Origin: Siphonodentalium dalli
Taxonomy: Eukaryota > Mollusca > Scaphopoda > Gadilida > Siphonodentaliidae
Reading direction: 5' to 3'
DNA length: 64,000 bases
Assembly: GCA_032622095.1 (NCBI GenBank)
Contig: CP136067.1
Location: forward strand, 181,138,556-181,202,555
The position numbers and the translations under genes were made by a program. Positions 60,801-63,579 of the stretch are shown one piece after another. Positions within the stretch are counted from its first letter, which is position 1; each line of letters opens with the position of its first letter. The notes below the pieces were generated by a model. The model was given only the letters and a program-made list of their open reading frames with translations. It did not search any database and was not told the DNA's origin.

Positions 60801-63512
60801 AATGCCACTAAATTACGTCACGCTCGTTGGGGTTTTCCTGTTTCAGTTGGAATTCCCTCATTAGCATATCATTATGCAGCTCGTTTGCATTTCTCAGATA
60901 TAAATTCGAGTCGACTGAGATGCGACGTTTGTTTCAAACACGGATCTCAGACGCATCAGCAATTAGATTCGTGTTGCCCACACGCATTCTTCGTCGGTAG
61001 TGCGTCTACTCGCATTTATTTGAAACAAACGTCGCACTTTTGTCGACTCGAATTCAAATAATTGAATTCGAGTCTCGGTAGTGCGACGTTTGTTCCGAGG
61101 GTAATGAATGAAAATAATCGGGTTTTATTCAGTTCACCAAGTCAATCTCGGTGTCAAAGTATCCATCAGCTTCAATTTTGAAACAGCTTTTACACCATGA
61201 TAGCTGTATTGAGAGTTGTGCAATCAGCTACATCGGTTTCGTAGGCAATCGTATTTTCTCTTATTCTCATGATCTCATCGCTTACATGCATCTCTTTAAT
61301 TTAACCCTTTACCCAACAGAACGGCCCTGTGCCAATGCATTCTCTTATATATGCGAGTCGACCATAGGTCGACTCGCATATATAAGAGAATGCATTGGCT
61401 TAACACATATTAAAAATGATAAAATTGTCAAAGAATGTAGAAAAATATTATAAAAAATGCTAAAAAATGTAAGAACAAATTCTAAAATTGTTATGTAAGA
61501 ACAAATGGTAAAAAGTGTTTTTTAGGCCAATGCATTCTCTTATATATGCGAGGCGACATATGGTCGACTCGCATATATAAGAGAATGCATTGGCACAGGG
61601 CATAACTGTAACCATCACAATGTGGTCAAGGAGCCGGTTCCAATGATATCCATATTTGTATGGTTCTATTGAGACAGACCGAAGATATTTTAGGCTGTTG
61701 AAGCTTTATTTGGCCGGTTTTGGCCGTTTTGTTGGGTAAAGGGTTAAGAACAGCATTATAAGGACAGATGAAGCGGATACAATTATTTGTAATTTTGGAA
61801 CCACATTATTACGCGCGCGCGTGTATACTAATATAGAGATTCTTGTTTCGCCTGGGCGCATGGGGTTTTATTTATAGAATGGGAATTTTTGGGAGGATTA
61901 AAAGTCGAATTGCGAACCGGAGGCCGAGTCCGGTAAAAGGTGTAGTTGGGAATTTCAATTTCGTTTATTGTCCTTTACATTATTATGTCAATAATGTTGA
62001 TTTTTGGTTTGTGACAAGCTATGTCAATTACAAATAAAAGAAATGAAAAAGATAATTTATAAGTCTTATATTTCAACTTTTATATGCATTTTTCGTTCTG
62101 CTGCCCACTGGGGGTTGTGGTCGGATACGGCCGAGTCGGAATTATGAGTTGGTCATTCGTGAAACCAATATATTTTATATTCTATAATTACAAACATGGG
62201 TATATAATATACGATCTTGAGCGTGTTACTATTTCTGACATTGGTTTTTGTGTGCTCAATGTGCACTATTGAGATTCTCGGTTGGGTAGCTCGCTTTTTG
62301 GAGGAAATATGTATTATTTGACGACTATGTTATCGGATTCGACTGGACGGGCATATTAACATTTTGAACACTGTTGACAATCAATCAGGTTTTGAATGTT
62401 GGCGTGGATTTTCGCAATTTTGTTGAAAGAAGTTGAAACAACTTATCATATTTTGTGGTTGTAAGTTTTGAAGAATAATGTCAAAGGAATGTAAAGATAC
62501 GGCGGAGTTGGCGGTGGGTATGCTGTTAAAATATTCAGCTCCGTCAAAAAACGGCATAAACAGAAATATTAGTAAAATATAGACAAATTGTTTTCTTATA
62601 CCAATAAGAAATATGGAATAAACAGTATCTTATTGTCAAGTGTTTTTCCTTTGTTATGTAAACAAAAGCAAAAAACGTTACAGAACCTGCATGGCTTTTG
62701 TTTAGATCCGGATATGGTAAACATAAAGAGCGTTATTTGTTACTGTGTTCCTGATATGGAAATAATAAAGAGCGTTTATATCATTTGTGTGTGATGAACC
62801 AATAGAATTGCGCTGTGTTATGTAAACAGAAGCAAAACTTCTGTAACACGCGCAGGCTCTTGTTTACGTACACCACCGCACGTCTTGACGATAATATACT
62901 ATTTACGCGCTGCTTATGTTTGGCATATGAACAAAACTATATATATTTTAATATTCCTTCTGTTGATGGCGATTTGAACAAATATGAATATTTCTGCAAC
63001 GAACACCGCCCGTGCCTTTAAAGGGTAGAGGTTTCAACAAATTTGGTATAATTTGAAGAGAAAAAAGAGGTGTTTTTGAAGCCTTTTCCCCCAGAAGTTG
63101 GAGTGATTTTCACTAAATGGGGACCTATTATACCCATCTTGTAATATATAATACAAATAAAACAAAGTTGCCGGAACCCTTGCAACAAATGTAACAAACT
63201 ACAAATTATAGCTCTAGTAAAAATCGTAACAACAATTTTGTTTTGTGTGATTCATCGCATCATACTAAGTCGGCTATGGATCAAGCTACGTATTCTCAAA
63301 GGGTGCGATTTTGCCTCTCTTTAGACAATAGTTACACTTTATATATAGACAACAGCCAAATTAAAATAAATAAGTTTTGTGTCTCTCCCAAAAAAAATGC
63401 CCAAAATCGACTACCCTCCTTTTGATTGTAATGCGACGTTATATAGTGAGCACTTACCATGGGACACGGCCAGAACGGCCAACACGTACACACACCCGTA
63501 CCAAGACATCAT
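17908..63512 (-). CDS. HEPHL1-like: Multicopper ferroxidase, hephaestin/ceruloplasmin family (14 coding exons, 3' end not found)
   Basis: Assembled from 14 exons (58549-58630 and so on, listed separately) with GT/AG borders and consistent phases throughout, giving about 1065 codons. A signal peptide is followed by three ceruloplasmin-type repeats (six cupredoxin domains). Trinuclear copper ligands visible: H117/H119 (HPHG), H178/H180 (YHSH), H1004/H1006 (HFHG), H1046 and H1048 (HCH). Three type 1 sites show a His plus Cys-x4-His-x4-Met: H297/C340/H345/M350, H636/C679/H684/M689, H1001/C1047/H1052/M1057. Family knowledge: these secreted or membrane-anchored enzymes oxidise Fe(II) to Fe(III) using oxygen. 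Having all three type 1 sites plus the cluster points to an active enzyme. Length matches ceruloplasmin. A terminal exon (possible membrane anchor) was not recognised below 17908, so soluble versus anchored is undecided. Confidence 0.93.
18220..18425. repeat. Repeat H, copy 1
   Basis: CAGAGTTCAGTCCCTTCGCT, CAGTTACAATTCATTCTGG and AATGAATATGGACAGTT recur at 22838-23025. The copies also contain an internal inverted repeat (CAGTTACAATTCA against GAATTGTAACTG). Confidence 0.7.
19260..19918 (-). pseudogene. Non-LTR retrotransposon C-terminal fragment and 3' end
   Basis: Minus-strand translation of 19915-19545 gives ISNHTLQIEKGRHQRPIVPL, EDRRCT, a stop, CNLTQIESEFHFLTECQLYA, a diverged Cys-x-Cys...His-x4-Cys knuckle typical of LINE ORF2 tails, then an acidic segment (FAFLLEADETDIANILSKAS). 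At least two in-frame stops. The plus sequence CAAGACAAGATAAGATAG at 19256-19273 is probably the LINE's short 3' tail repeat. It lies in ferroxidase intron 13. Confidence 0.75.
19947..20617 (-). CDS. Ferroxidase exon 13: domains 5-6
   Basis: The longest exon (671 bases); acceptor ATGCAG, donor CAAG|GTTTGT, phase 2 in, phase 1 out. Starts EGNIFVQNSNQFVGSEYLKA and contains YSIHPHGAFYDKANEG, GPGPNDPNCIPWLYMSARDQ and LMHAINGYIFGNNQ. The HPHG here is outside the canonical cluster position. WLYMSA replaces YHSH, as in other third repeats. Confidence 0.96.
20720..21124. other. Intron sequence without features
   Basis: No gene, palindrome or repeat recognised. Confidence 0.4.
21125..21685 (-). pseudogene. 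Non-LTR reverse transcriptase fragment (decayed)
   Basis: Reading the minus strand across frameshifts gives, in order, ETAFVTPVFKNGAK, ENYRPISLTC, LLYANQHGFRPRLSCETQL, a VDLYKTFDKVDH-like block, a LEPCLF-LIFINDPL block and GLLADDTTVYCAI. The last is the LADD catalytic motif of jockey-like LINE reverse transcriptases. Multiple stops and shifts make it non-functional. It lies in intron 12. Confidence 0.85.
21736..21842. mobile_element. MITE family A, internal-deletion copy
   Basis: ATATGTGACCCGCCATATCA ... its complement, with only the subterminal repeats and GTGCCAATGCATTA left of the first cassette. Direct repeats CTGGT/CTGGT flank it. Confidence 0.8.
22073..22268. mobile_element. Two adjacent GAATGAGGTCC hairpin elements
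   Basis: 22073-22162 and 22172-22268 each form a hairpin with arms CAGAATGAGGT(C/T)C ... GGACC(T/C)CATTCTG. The loop contains GCTAGC(C)CGC and GATGCTA. The second is followed by AAATGACAGGCACACT, also found after the 8290 copy. Confidence 0.8.
22300..22837. other. Intron sequence without features
   Basis: AT-rich; nothing recognised. Confidence 0.4.
22838..23025. repeat. Repeat H, copy 2
   Basis: See 18220-18425: shared CAGAGTTCAGTCCC(C/T)TCGCTAC and GAATATGGACAGTT. Confidence 0.7.
23330..24050. mobile_element. Poly-G-ended element J, copy 1
   Basis: A run of about 35 A, then ATCAGG followed by a G run of more than 20, then TGTCGGAAATTTTTTTCAGG. Inverted homolog at 36568-37055. Its middle (23655-23760) contains one unit of the array found at 1953-4984 (GGCCAAAAAAACATGGCTGC). 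Ends 35 bases from exon 12. Confidence 0.65.
24086..24329 (-). CDS. Ferroxidase exon 12: domain 4 type 1 site, basic linker, repeat 3 start
   Basis: Phase 1 in, phase 2 out. Begins GSWLLTCHTAEHTVSGMQAL (C679, H684, M689: full type 1 set), then an unusual lysine/proline linker (KRRKSPKPKPKPKAAP, about residues 701-716), then AIEELAWDYAPRKTSHVNGD, the start of repeat 3. Donor AATGT|GTGAGTAG. Confidence 0.93.
24661..25092. mobile_element. MITE family E, copy 1
   Basis: Begins TTAAAGGTAATCAATCCAAT, then CAACAACAACA, CGCTTTAGTTATCAGAATCG and GATATCTGATCACTCTGAGC; ends diverged near CCCCCGAAGCCAAAGAAATA. Other copies at 32831, 47745, 49795, 57465 and 58680. Confidence 0.75.
25093..26062. other. 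Intron sequence without features
   Basis: AT-rich; small direct repeats of TGGTAACGCCT near 25350-25400. No gene recognised. Confidence 0.4.
26579..26671. repeat. Inverted duplication beside the foldback element
   Basis: GCGAAATTTATTGCTGAGTC and the following nine bases recur as the reverse complement 40 bases away. One arm is the natural coding sequence (HDSAINFAVP); the other appears to be an inverted copy made at the insertion junction. Confidence 0.75.
26684..28268. mobile_element. Satellite-ended foldback element, about 1.58 kb
   Basis: Each end is an array of ~15-base alternating motifs, CCGATTCTCCGAAG and CCATAACTCCGAAG (26684-26925), inverted at the right (28000-28268). The inversion continues inward (TTTATCG...TACAGTCCAGTG; GGGAATCC/CTGGC) to about 27270 and 27760. 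The ~490 bp loop has no transposase; a 161-codon frame on the minus strand shows no family features. Confidence 0.8.
28685..29195. mobile_element. Repeat G, copy 2, with a 165 bp near-perfect hairpin
   Basis: 28689-28853: ATAAGGATTAACTGTCATGT ... its complement, centred on AAAACCCGAAGGGTTTT. It continues to 29195 with sequence inverted relative to 16775-17070. It abuts the 5' end of the split gene. Confidence 0.8.
29200..30085. other. Intron sequence without features
   Basis: Very AT-rich, no gene or element recognised. Confidence 0.4.
30086..30217. mobile_element. MITE family A, half copy
   Basis: One cassette (30091-30160), then ACAGGGTAAA, TCCCGACTTCCGACTGG and the GATATGGCGGGTCACATA end. 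The left half is missing. Confidence 0.8.
30218..30990. repeat. Repeat C copy interrupted by MITE A
   Basis: 30230-30470 and 30870-30985 are the two halves of repeat C (compare 39895-40235). The MITE sits at AATTAATATATA|GAC. The ATATATAGAAG after the MITE allows the empty site to be reconstructed. Confidence 0.75.
30473..30868. mobile_element. MITE family A, copy nested in repeat C
   Basis: GACCCGCCATATCAAATCCA at the left, a complete cassette at 30518-30586, a shortened second cassette (30812-30840) joined directly to GATTTGATATGGCGGGTC. Confidence 0.85.
31010..31222 (-). CDS. Ferroxidase exon 11: domain 4 with second type 1 His
   Basis: Acceptor TTGCAG, donor GAAG|GTGAGTGG; phase 1 in and out. 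Encodes GINGKRNMGLHGLDMCVNDN, then VVWHLIGWGSETDIHTASFF and PGKTSTATMQPDNE. H636 in DIHT is the type 1 His of domain 4. Confidence 0.94.
31321..31382. repeat. (GA)n G-run (CA)n microsatellite
   Basis: GAGAGA run, nine G, then CACACA run. Confidence 0.95.
31388..31455 (-). ncRNA. 5S rRNA-like fragment (5S-derived repeat)
   Basis: Minus strand reads GATCACCGAAGTTAAGCAAC, then GTCGAGCTCGGTT, and AATGGGTGACCGGCTTGGGA. These match the A box and C box regions of animal 5S rRNA. The 5' half of 5S is not recognisable upstream, so this is a pseudogene or 5S-derived SINE remnant, not a working gene. Confidence 0.75.
31775..31995. mobile_element. MITE family F, partial copy
   Basis: AAAGATACGGTAAGGGTTGG, CCGCCATAAACAGAAAGAAT and TTTGTTATGTAAACAAACGCC parallel the full copies at 43507 and 62491. 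Confidence 0.65.
32055..32215. repeat. Repeat K, copy 1
   Basis: CTCTCAAGATTT, GTGAATCACTCTCCT and TTTGCTTATCGCTCA recur inverted at 55540-55692. Confidence 0.65.
32450..32622. mobile_element. Diverged cassette pair (family A or B)
   Basis: Two degenerate copies of the palindromic cassette (32455-32520, 32546-32614) separated by about 30 bases; outer ends of either family are absent apart from ACAGGGCC at the right. Confidence 0.7.
32674..32815 (-). CDS. Ferroxidase exon 10: domain 3/4
   Basis: Acceptor TTATCTACAG, donor ACAG|GTTAG; phase 0 in, phase 1 out. Encodes FGVDKTFFLLFFTFNERRSW, then YLNDNIARF and DEFRESNKIT, matching the 'DENESWYL..NI' and 'F.ESNKMHA' family blocks. A MITE terminus lies only 15 bases upstream of the exon, so the intron branch region falls inside the MITE. 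Confidence 0.9.
32831..33306. mobile_element. MITE family E, complete copy
   Basis: TTAAAGGTACTCAATCCGAT ... ATCGGATTGAGTACCTTTAA, inverted ends of about 27 bases with TTAA/TTTAAA at the borders, 476 bp. The left end is 15 bases from the exon 10 acceptor. Confidence 0.85.
33307..34330. other. Intron sequence without features
   Basis: G run at 33889; repeated GTCTATTATGTATATGAG at 34060-34110. No gene. Confidence 0.4.
34335..34549 (-). CDS. Ferroxidase exon 9: cupredoxin domain 3 end
   Basis: Encodes TLPGQTGTYTFTIPHDALTP, then YYSDVDTSKDTASGLIGPLL and CKKGTLKKGKHNLAE; the donor GAA|GTAAGTT gives phase 0. Two in-frame acceptors are possible: TTCAG at 34550-34554 (used here) and CTCACAG just below 34541, which would start the exon at 34534 and drop five residues. 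The linker is shorter than in human ceruloplasmin, so a missed mini-exon between exons 8 and 9 is possible. Confidence 0.85.
34620..35980. other. Intron sequence without features
   Basis: Very AT-rich; 35570-35780 has AAGAAAA/TTTTCTT-type repeats like those at 11.2 and 42.9 kb. No gene. Confidence 0.4.
35988..36425. mobile_element. MITE family A, copy with two cassettes
   Basis: Starts within CATATCAAATCCAGTCGTAA (outermost bases lost), cassettes at 36029-36098 and 36320-36389, ends GATATGGCGGGTCACACA. Confidence 0.85.
36568..37055. mobile_element. Poly-G-ended element J, copy 2
   Basis: Left ATATCTGTCAGGGG(G)n, right (C)nCCTGTATCTGTC: inverted ends including long homopolymers. The interior is inverted relative to 23420-23960 and includes the GGCCGCTGGCAGCCATG unit (36730). 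Confidence 0.7.
37334..37590 (-). CDS. Ferroxidase exon 8: cupredoxin domain 3
   Basis: Acceptor TTCCTACAG, phase 2 in, phase 1 out, donor TTTG|GTGAGTAG. Encodes SSTPMPGQIGNVYKKARYVG, then LGILGPVIYGEVGDQITVVL and FSVHPEGVTHEPFG. HPEG stands where repeat 1 has HPHG, as expected for a repeat that does not bind the trinuclear cluster. Confidence 0.93.
38240..39178. repeat. Tandem array of ~180 bp 'agggccataactc' units
   Basis: About four units, each with AAGGGCCATAACTCTATCAA, GGTTTTCGAACTCGTCC and GTTTGTTGAAGTTATCGCGC; preceded by a short CTACCGCCGGTGG repeat. Ends 28 bases from the exon 7 donor. Confidence 0.85.
39206..39353 (-). CDS. Ferroxidase exon 7: type 1 Met and start of repeat 2
   Basis: Phase 1 in, phase 2 out, acceptor TTTTCAG, donor AGC|GTGAGTG. 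Begins VGMQAQIDVNTCPEF (M350 completes the first type 1 site) and ends with ELGDWDYGRYVRLEYYTA, the opening strand of the second ceruloplasmin-type repeat. Confidence 0.92.
39420..39890. other. Intron sequence without features
   Basis: No gene or repeat recognised. Confidence 0.4.
39895..40235. repeat. Repeat C, uninterrupted copy
   Basis: TTAGTACTCAGGAGCTATTC ... GAGTGTTTCACATCGCTTTA. This is the reference copy for 1837, 11452 and 30218. Confidence 0.75.
40241..40330 (+). ncRNA. tRNA-like sequence, probable SINE head
   Basis: GTAGCCAAGATGGTTAGG resembles an A box and D arm; GGTTTCGAACCCCGG is a B box with T loop, 60 bases further on. The acceptor stem does not pair, so it is not a functional tRNA. 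The sequence beyond (GAATTTCAAGC...) may be a SINE body. Confidence 0.5.
40568..40998. mobile_element. MITE family A, copy with truncated right end
   Basis: Starts ATATGTGACCCGCCATATCA; cassettes at 40625-40694 and 40911-40980; ends in CCGAGTTACGACTGGA without the terminal repeat. Confidence 0.85.
41427..41533 (-). CDS. Ferroxidase exon 6: domain 2 type 1 Cys and His
   Basis: Too short to stand out as an open frame; found by splice sites and phase. Acceptor follows a pyrimidine-rich tract (TTTTGTTTCATGTCCATAG), donor GCAG|GTTAGT. Encodes STTSVSVYPAIFVAASFEPR, then TPGRWTMECAVAKHMA. C340 and H345 are type 1 ligands. A piggyBac-like MITE ends 39 bases upstream of the acceptor. Confidence 0.9.
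41573..41963. mobile_element. MITE family B, copy 1 (no TTAA)
   Basis: CCCTTTACCCAACAGAACGG at the left, TTGTTGGGTAAAGGG at the right; cassettes 41596-41666 and 41744-41815. Flanks are TCA and ATG instead of TTAA, so this copy moved or was altered differently. Ends 39 bases upstream of exon 6. Confidence 0.8.
41995..42085. mobile_element. GAATGAGGTCC hairpin family, copy
   Basis: CAGAACGAGGTTCCCGAGAG ... CTCTGTGGACCTCGAT with GATGCTACTCCACTCAGCGG loop. Confidence 0.65.
42365..43500. repeat. AT-rich stretch with AAGAAA palindromes
   Basis: 42913-42990 forms a hairpin (GAAACCATTTTCTTAATAAG / AAAATGGTTTCTC). TAA microsatellite at 42371. No gene. Confidence 0.55.
43507..44003. mobile_element. 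MITE family F, complete copy
   Basis: TTTAAAGATACGGACGGCGT at the left, CGCCGCCCGTGCCTTTAA at the right. Contains two GGTAAATATAAAGAGCGTT-like direct repeats. Confidence 0.75.
44254..44587 (-). CDS. Ferroxidase exon 5: domain 1/2 junction and first type 1 His
   Basis: Phase 1 in, phase 2 out. Encodes GTLDANGDRMDVDKEITVML, then DENLSHFMDANI, SSNKMHAINGYVYGN and TEIDIHSLLVHGQ. H297 in DIHS is the first type 1 copper His. The donor chosen is CATAG|GTATATC, because it joins in frame to exon 6 and restores the family alignment. Confidence 0.92.
44640..45340. other. Intron sequence without features
   Basis: A short direct repeat GATACATAACGTGATATACC overlaps the end of exon 5 (44160-44250). No gene further on. 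Confidence 0.4.
45360..45605. repeat. GGAATACGGAATACC minisatellite
   Basis: Irregular repeats of TGGAATAC and GGAATACCA with GGCGTACGAA variants, followed by a G run. Confidence 0.75.
45669..46143. mobile_element. MITE family D, copy 2
   Basis: Ends CACCCCTGGTCATGTGGTCC and its inverted counterpart (CAGGACCAATTGACGAGGGG). See 15784. Confidence 0.75.
46301..47004. mobile_element. Satellite-armed foldback element, 704 bp
   Basis: Ends TATGGAAGCGTATTGGTGCC in both orientations; ATTATG flanks both sides (46295-46300, 47005-47010). The arms are ~340 bp and nearly perfect, built of AGCTAATTAGCTGATA repeats and a GC-rich inner part (GGGTGGCCGGCCCC). Mirror-image open frames on both strands result from the palindrome. 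No transposase. Confidence 0.9.
47020..47540. other. Intron sequence without features
   Basis: No gene or repeat recognised. Confidence 0.4.
47560..47640. repeat. GA microsatellite
   Basis: TATATA then GAGAGAGATAGATAGA and a long GA run; the Leu/Ser-rich minus-strand frame is an artefact of it. Confidence 0.95.
47745..48385. mobile_element. MITE family E, reverse copy with internal change
   Basis: Contains GATCAGATATTGATTTTTGA, CATCTTGATGATATGGGGAC and an end TGATCGAATTGAGTACCTTT. 48226-48260 is a perfect hairpin, TCATCGGAAAGCTCTC-GCT-GAGAGCTTTCCGATGA, absent from the other copies. Confidence 0.65.
48868..48990. repeat. Hairpin, about 55 base arms
   Basis: CAACTCGTTATGTTG ... CATAACGAGTTGG and AATTTGATTCA/TGAATCAAATTTATCG pair around TTTCGTCTACGAC. 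Confidence 0.75.
49000..49794. other. Intron sequence without features
   Basis: 49130-49225 has irregular GTAATGGTAATGTA repeats. No gene. Confidence 0.45.
49795..50078. mobile_element. MITE family E, partial copy
   Basis: GCTTTAGTTATCAGAATCGA ... GGGTTCCTCGACTCGAATCA, ends missing. Confidence 0.65.
50660..51394 (+). pseudogene. Non-LTR retrotransposon ORF2 C-terminal fragment
   Basis: In one frame: ELIHLPQGHQVPLTIFLQKF, ILNRYALYHVLTSYVKTGIF, then an in-frame TGA at 51103-51105, then CTCKNTYNNELIHAIRDC (a C-x-C...H-x4-C knuckle), VFLRNDYLEYITDQYGVAVF, ending LCQLIRGQ and TAA. The order (helical region, knuckle, hydrophobic tail with a final FLFVLCQLI segment) is that of LINE ORF2 C-termini in molluscs. 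The reverse transcriptase part is missing. It lies in intron 4, opposite to the ferroxidase gene. Confidence 0.7.
51924..52036. repeat. 29 bp tandem repeat continuing the exon 4 donor
   Basis: Units CATCAGTGTATCTGTATCAC + TAACTTTTC at 29 base spacing (51971, 52000, 52029), plus one diverged unit. On the minus strand each is GAAAAGTTAGTG, nearly the same as the real donor GAAAAG|GTTAGTG. Confidence 0.85.
52036..52251 (-). CDS. Ferroxidase exon 4: domain 1 with second HxH
   Basis: Phase 1 in and out. Encodes GAFYEDGTTG..., then GSGDPNCIPYVYHSH and STGLVGVISICRK. YHSH (H178, H180) is the second trinuclear His pair, and 'GDPNCIPY.YHSH...GL.G' is the family signature. The donor AAAAG|GTTAGTG is echoed in a 29 bp tandem repeat immediately downstream (about 51940-52036). 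Confidence 0.95.
52400..52890. other. Intron sequence without features
   Basis: AT-rich; nothing recognised. Confidence 0.4.
52893..53222. repeat. GTCTTAATTAAGAGATA minisatellite
   Basis: About 14 irregular units with the palindrome CTTAATTAAG at the centre of each. Confidence 0.9.
53333..54105. repeat. Minisatellite of mixed ~35 and ~37 bp units
   Basis: About 20 units of TACTAATAGTACAGTATAAT + GACAGTACCA, joined either by AGAA or by ATGTGA. The two joiners alternate irregularly. Confidence 0.95.
54119..54518. mobile_element. MITE family B, copy 2 (TTAA flanked)
   Basis: TTAACCCTTTACCCAACAGA ... TGTTGGGTAAAGGGTTAA with cassettes 54148-54218 and 54298-54368. TTAA duplication and CCCTTT ends are piggyBac features. 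Confidence 0.9.
54700..54840. repeat. GA/GT/TA compound microsatellite
   Basis: GAGGGA, GTGTGT, GAGAGA and TATATA runs. Confidence 0.95.
54854..55363. mobile_element. Inverted-repeat element, about 510 bp
   Basis: GCCGCGGACACACGTATCAC at the left, its diverged complement (GGTACGTGTGTCCGCAGC) at the right, arms about 120 bases (GTGACAATTAATTATGG). No coding sequence. Confidence 0.7.
55540..55693. repeat. Repeat K, copy 2
   Basis: Inverted relative to 32055-32215; cut at its end by the MITE B insertion at 55694. Confidence 0.65.
55694..55945. mobile_element. MITE family B, solo-cassette copy
   Basis: TTAACCCTTTTCCCAACAAA ... TGTTGGGTAAAGGGTTAA with only one cassette (55850-55921). Reversed relative to 54119. 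Confidence 0.9.
56306..56553 (-). CDS. Ferroxidase exon 3: domain 1 with first HxH
   Basis: Phase 2 in, phase 1 out, donor GAAG|GTATG. The product runs from RNPSRYIANSANRIGSIYKK through LGYLGPLIRAEEGD to HPHGMFYVKGSE. HPHG (H117, H119) is the first His pair of the trinuclear copper cluster. NVT is a potential glycosylation site. 'ILGYLGPLIRAE' is characteristic of this family. Confidence 0.95.
56740..57067. mobile_element. MITE family B, copy with one and a half cassettes
   Basis: TTAA at both ends; the first cassette stops at its centre (GTCGACCAT|TGTTAC, 56934), the second is full (56970-57041). Confidence 0.9.
57068..57464. other. Intron sequence without features
   Basis: Nothing recognised. 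Confidence 0.4.
57465..57782. mobile_element. MITE family E, internally deleted copy
   Basis: CAGACGCTCATAAATTACTA ... CGTCTGATCGGATTGAGTAC; inverted ends. Confidence 0.7.
57783..58540. other. Intron sequence without features
   Basis: Contains the CCACTTAATTTTCGA dispersed segment (57925). No gene. Confidence 0.4.
58549..58630 (-). CDS. Ferroxidase exon 2: start of cupredoxin domain 1
   Basis: Acceptor TTTGTAG, donor AG|GTAAATG; phase 1 in, phase 2 out. Encodes TDREFFIGVVELDWDYAP and then SGTNQVDG. The 'EFFIGVVELDWDYAPSG' signature is the opening strand of ceruloplasmin/hephaestin repeats. The upstream intron edge is a MITE that ends about 50 bases before the acceptor. Confidence 0.9.
58680..59115. 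mobile_element. MITE family E, copy near exon 2
   Basis: TTAAAGGTACTCAATCCGAT at the left; right end decayed. 50 bases from the exon 2 acceptor. Confidence 0.75.
59120..59866. other. Intron sequence without features
   Basis: No gene or repeat recognised. Confidence 0.4.
59870..61108. mobile_element. Inverted-repeat element L, about 1.24 kb
   Basis: GGAACAAACGTCGCACTACC at the left and its complement (GTGCGACGTTTGTTCC) at the right. The same motif recurs in both orientations inside (59955, 60765, 60925, 61020) next to TCGACTCGAATT. No transposase. Confidence 0.75.
61301..61747. mobile_element. MITE family B, copy 5
   Basis: TTAA flanks, two cassettes (61329-61399, 61526-61598) and the longest spacer (TAAAAA-rich). 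The left cassette is a perfect palindrome (GTCGACC...GGTCGAC). Confidence 0.9.
61750..62488. other. Intron sequence without features
   Basis: CG repeat CGCGCGCG at 61813. No gene. Confidence 0.4.
62491..63023. mobile_element. MITE family F, copy 3
   Basis: GTAAAGATACGGCGGAGTTG ... CGAACACCGCCCGTGCCTTT; homologous along its length to 43507-44003. Confidence 0.75.
63458..63512 (-). CDS. Ferroxidase exon 1: start and signal peptide
   Basis: The reading starts with two adjacent ATGs (first A at 63512) and encodes MMSWYGCVYVLAVLAVSH, a short hydrophobic signal peptide. It ends in phase 1 at CATG, followed by a strong donor GTAAGTG. The first ATG has G at -3. The first exons of secreted ceruloplasmin-family genes look like this. 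A non-coding exon further upstream cannot be excluded. Confidence 0.8.
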
Positions 63513-63561
63513 CTCCACGAAATGAAACGCTCTAAAGTATAGTAGATTTAGTAAGAAATCG

Positions 63562-63572
63562 CTCTTTATATG
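63562..63572 (-). promoter_or_regulatory. Possible TATA box of the ferroxidase gene
   Basis: Minus strand reads CATATAAAGAGC about 55 bases upstream of the start codon. A TATA box here would place transcription start about 30 bases downstream, leaving a 5' UTR of roughly 25 bases. The region is AT-rich, so a chance match is possible. Confidence 0.35.
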
Positions 63573-63579
63573 CCACTAT

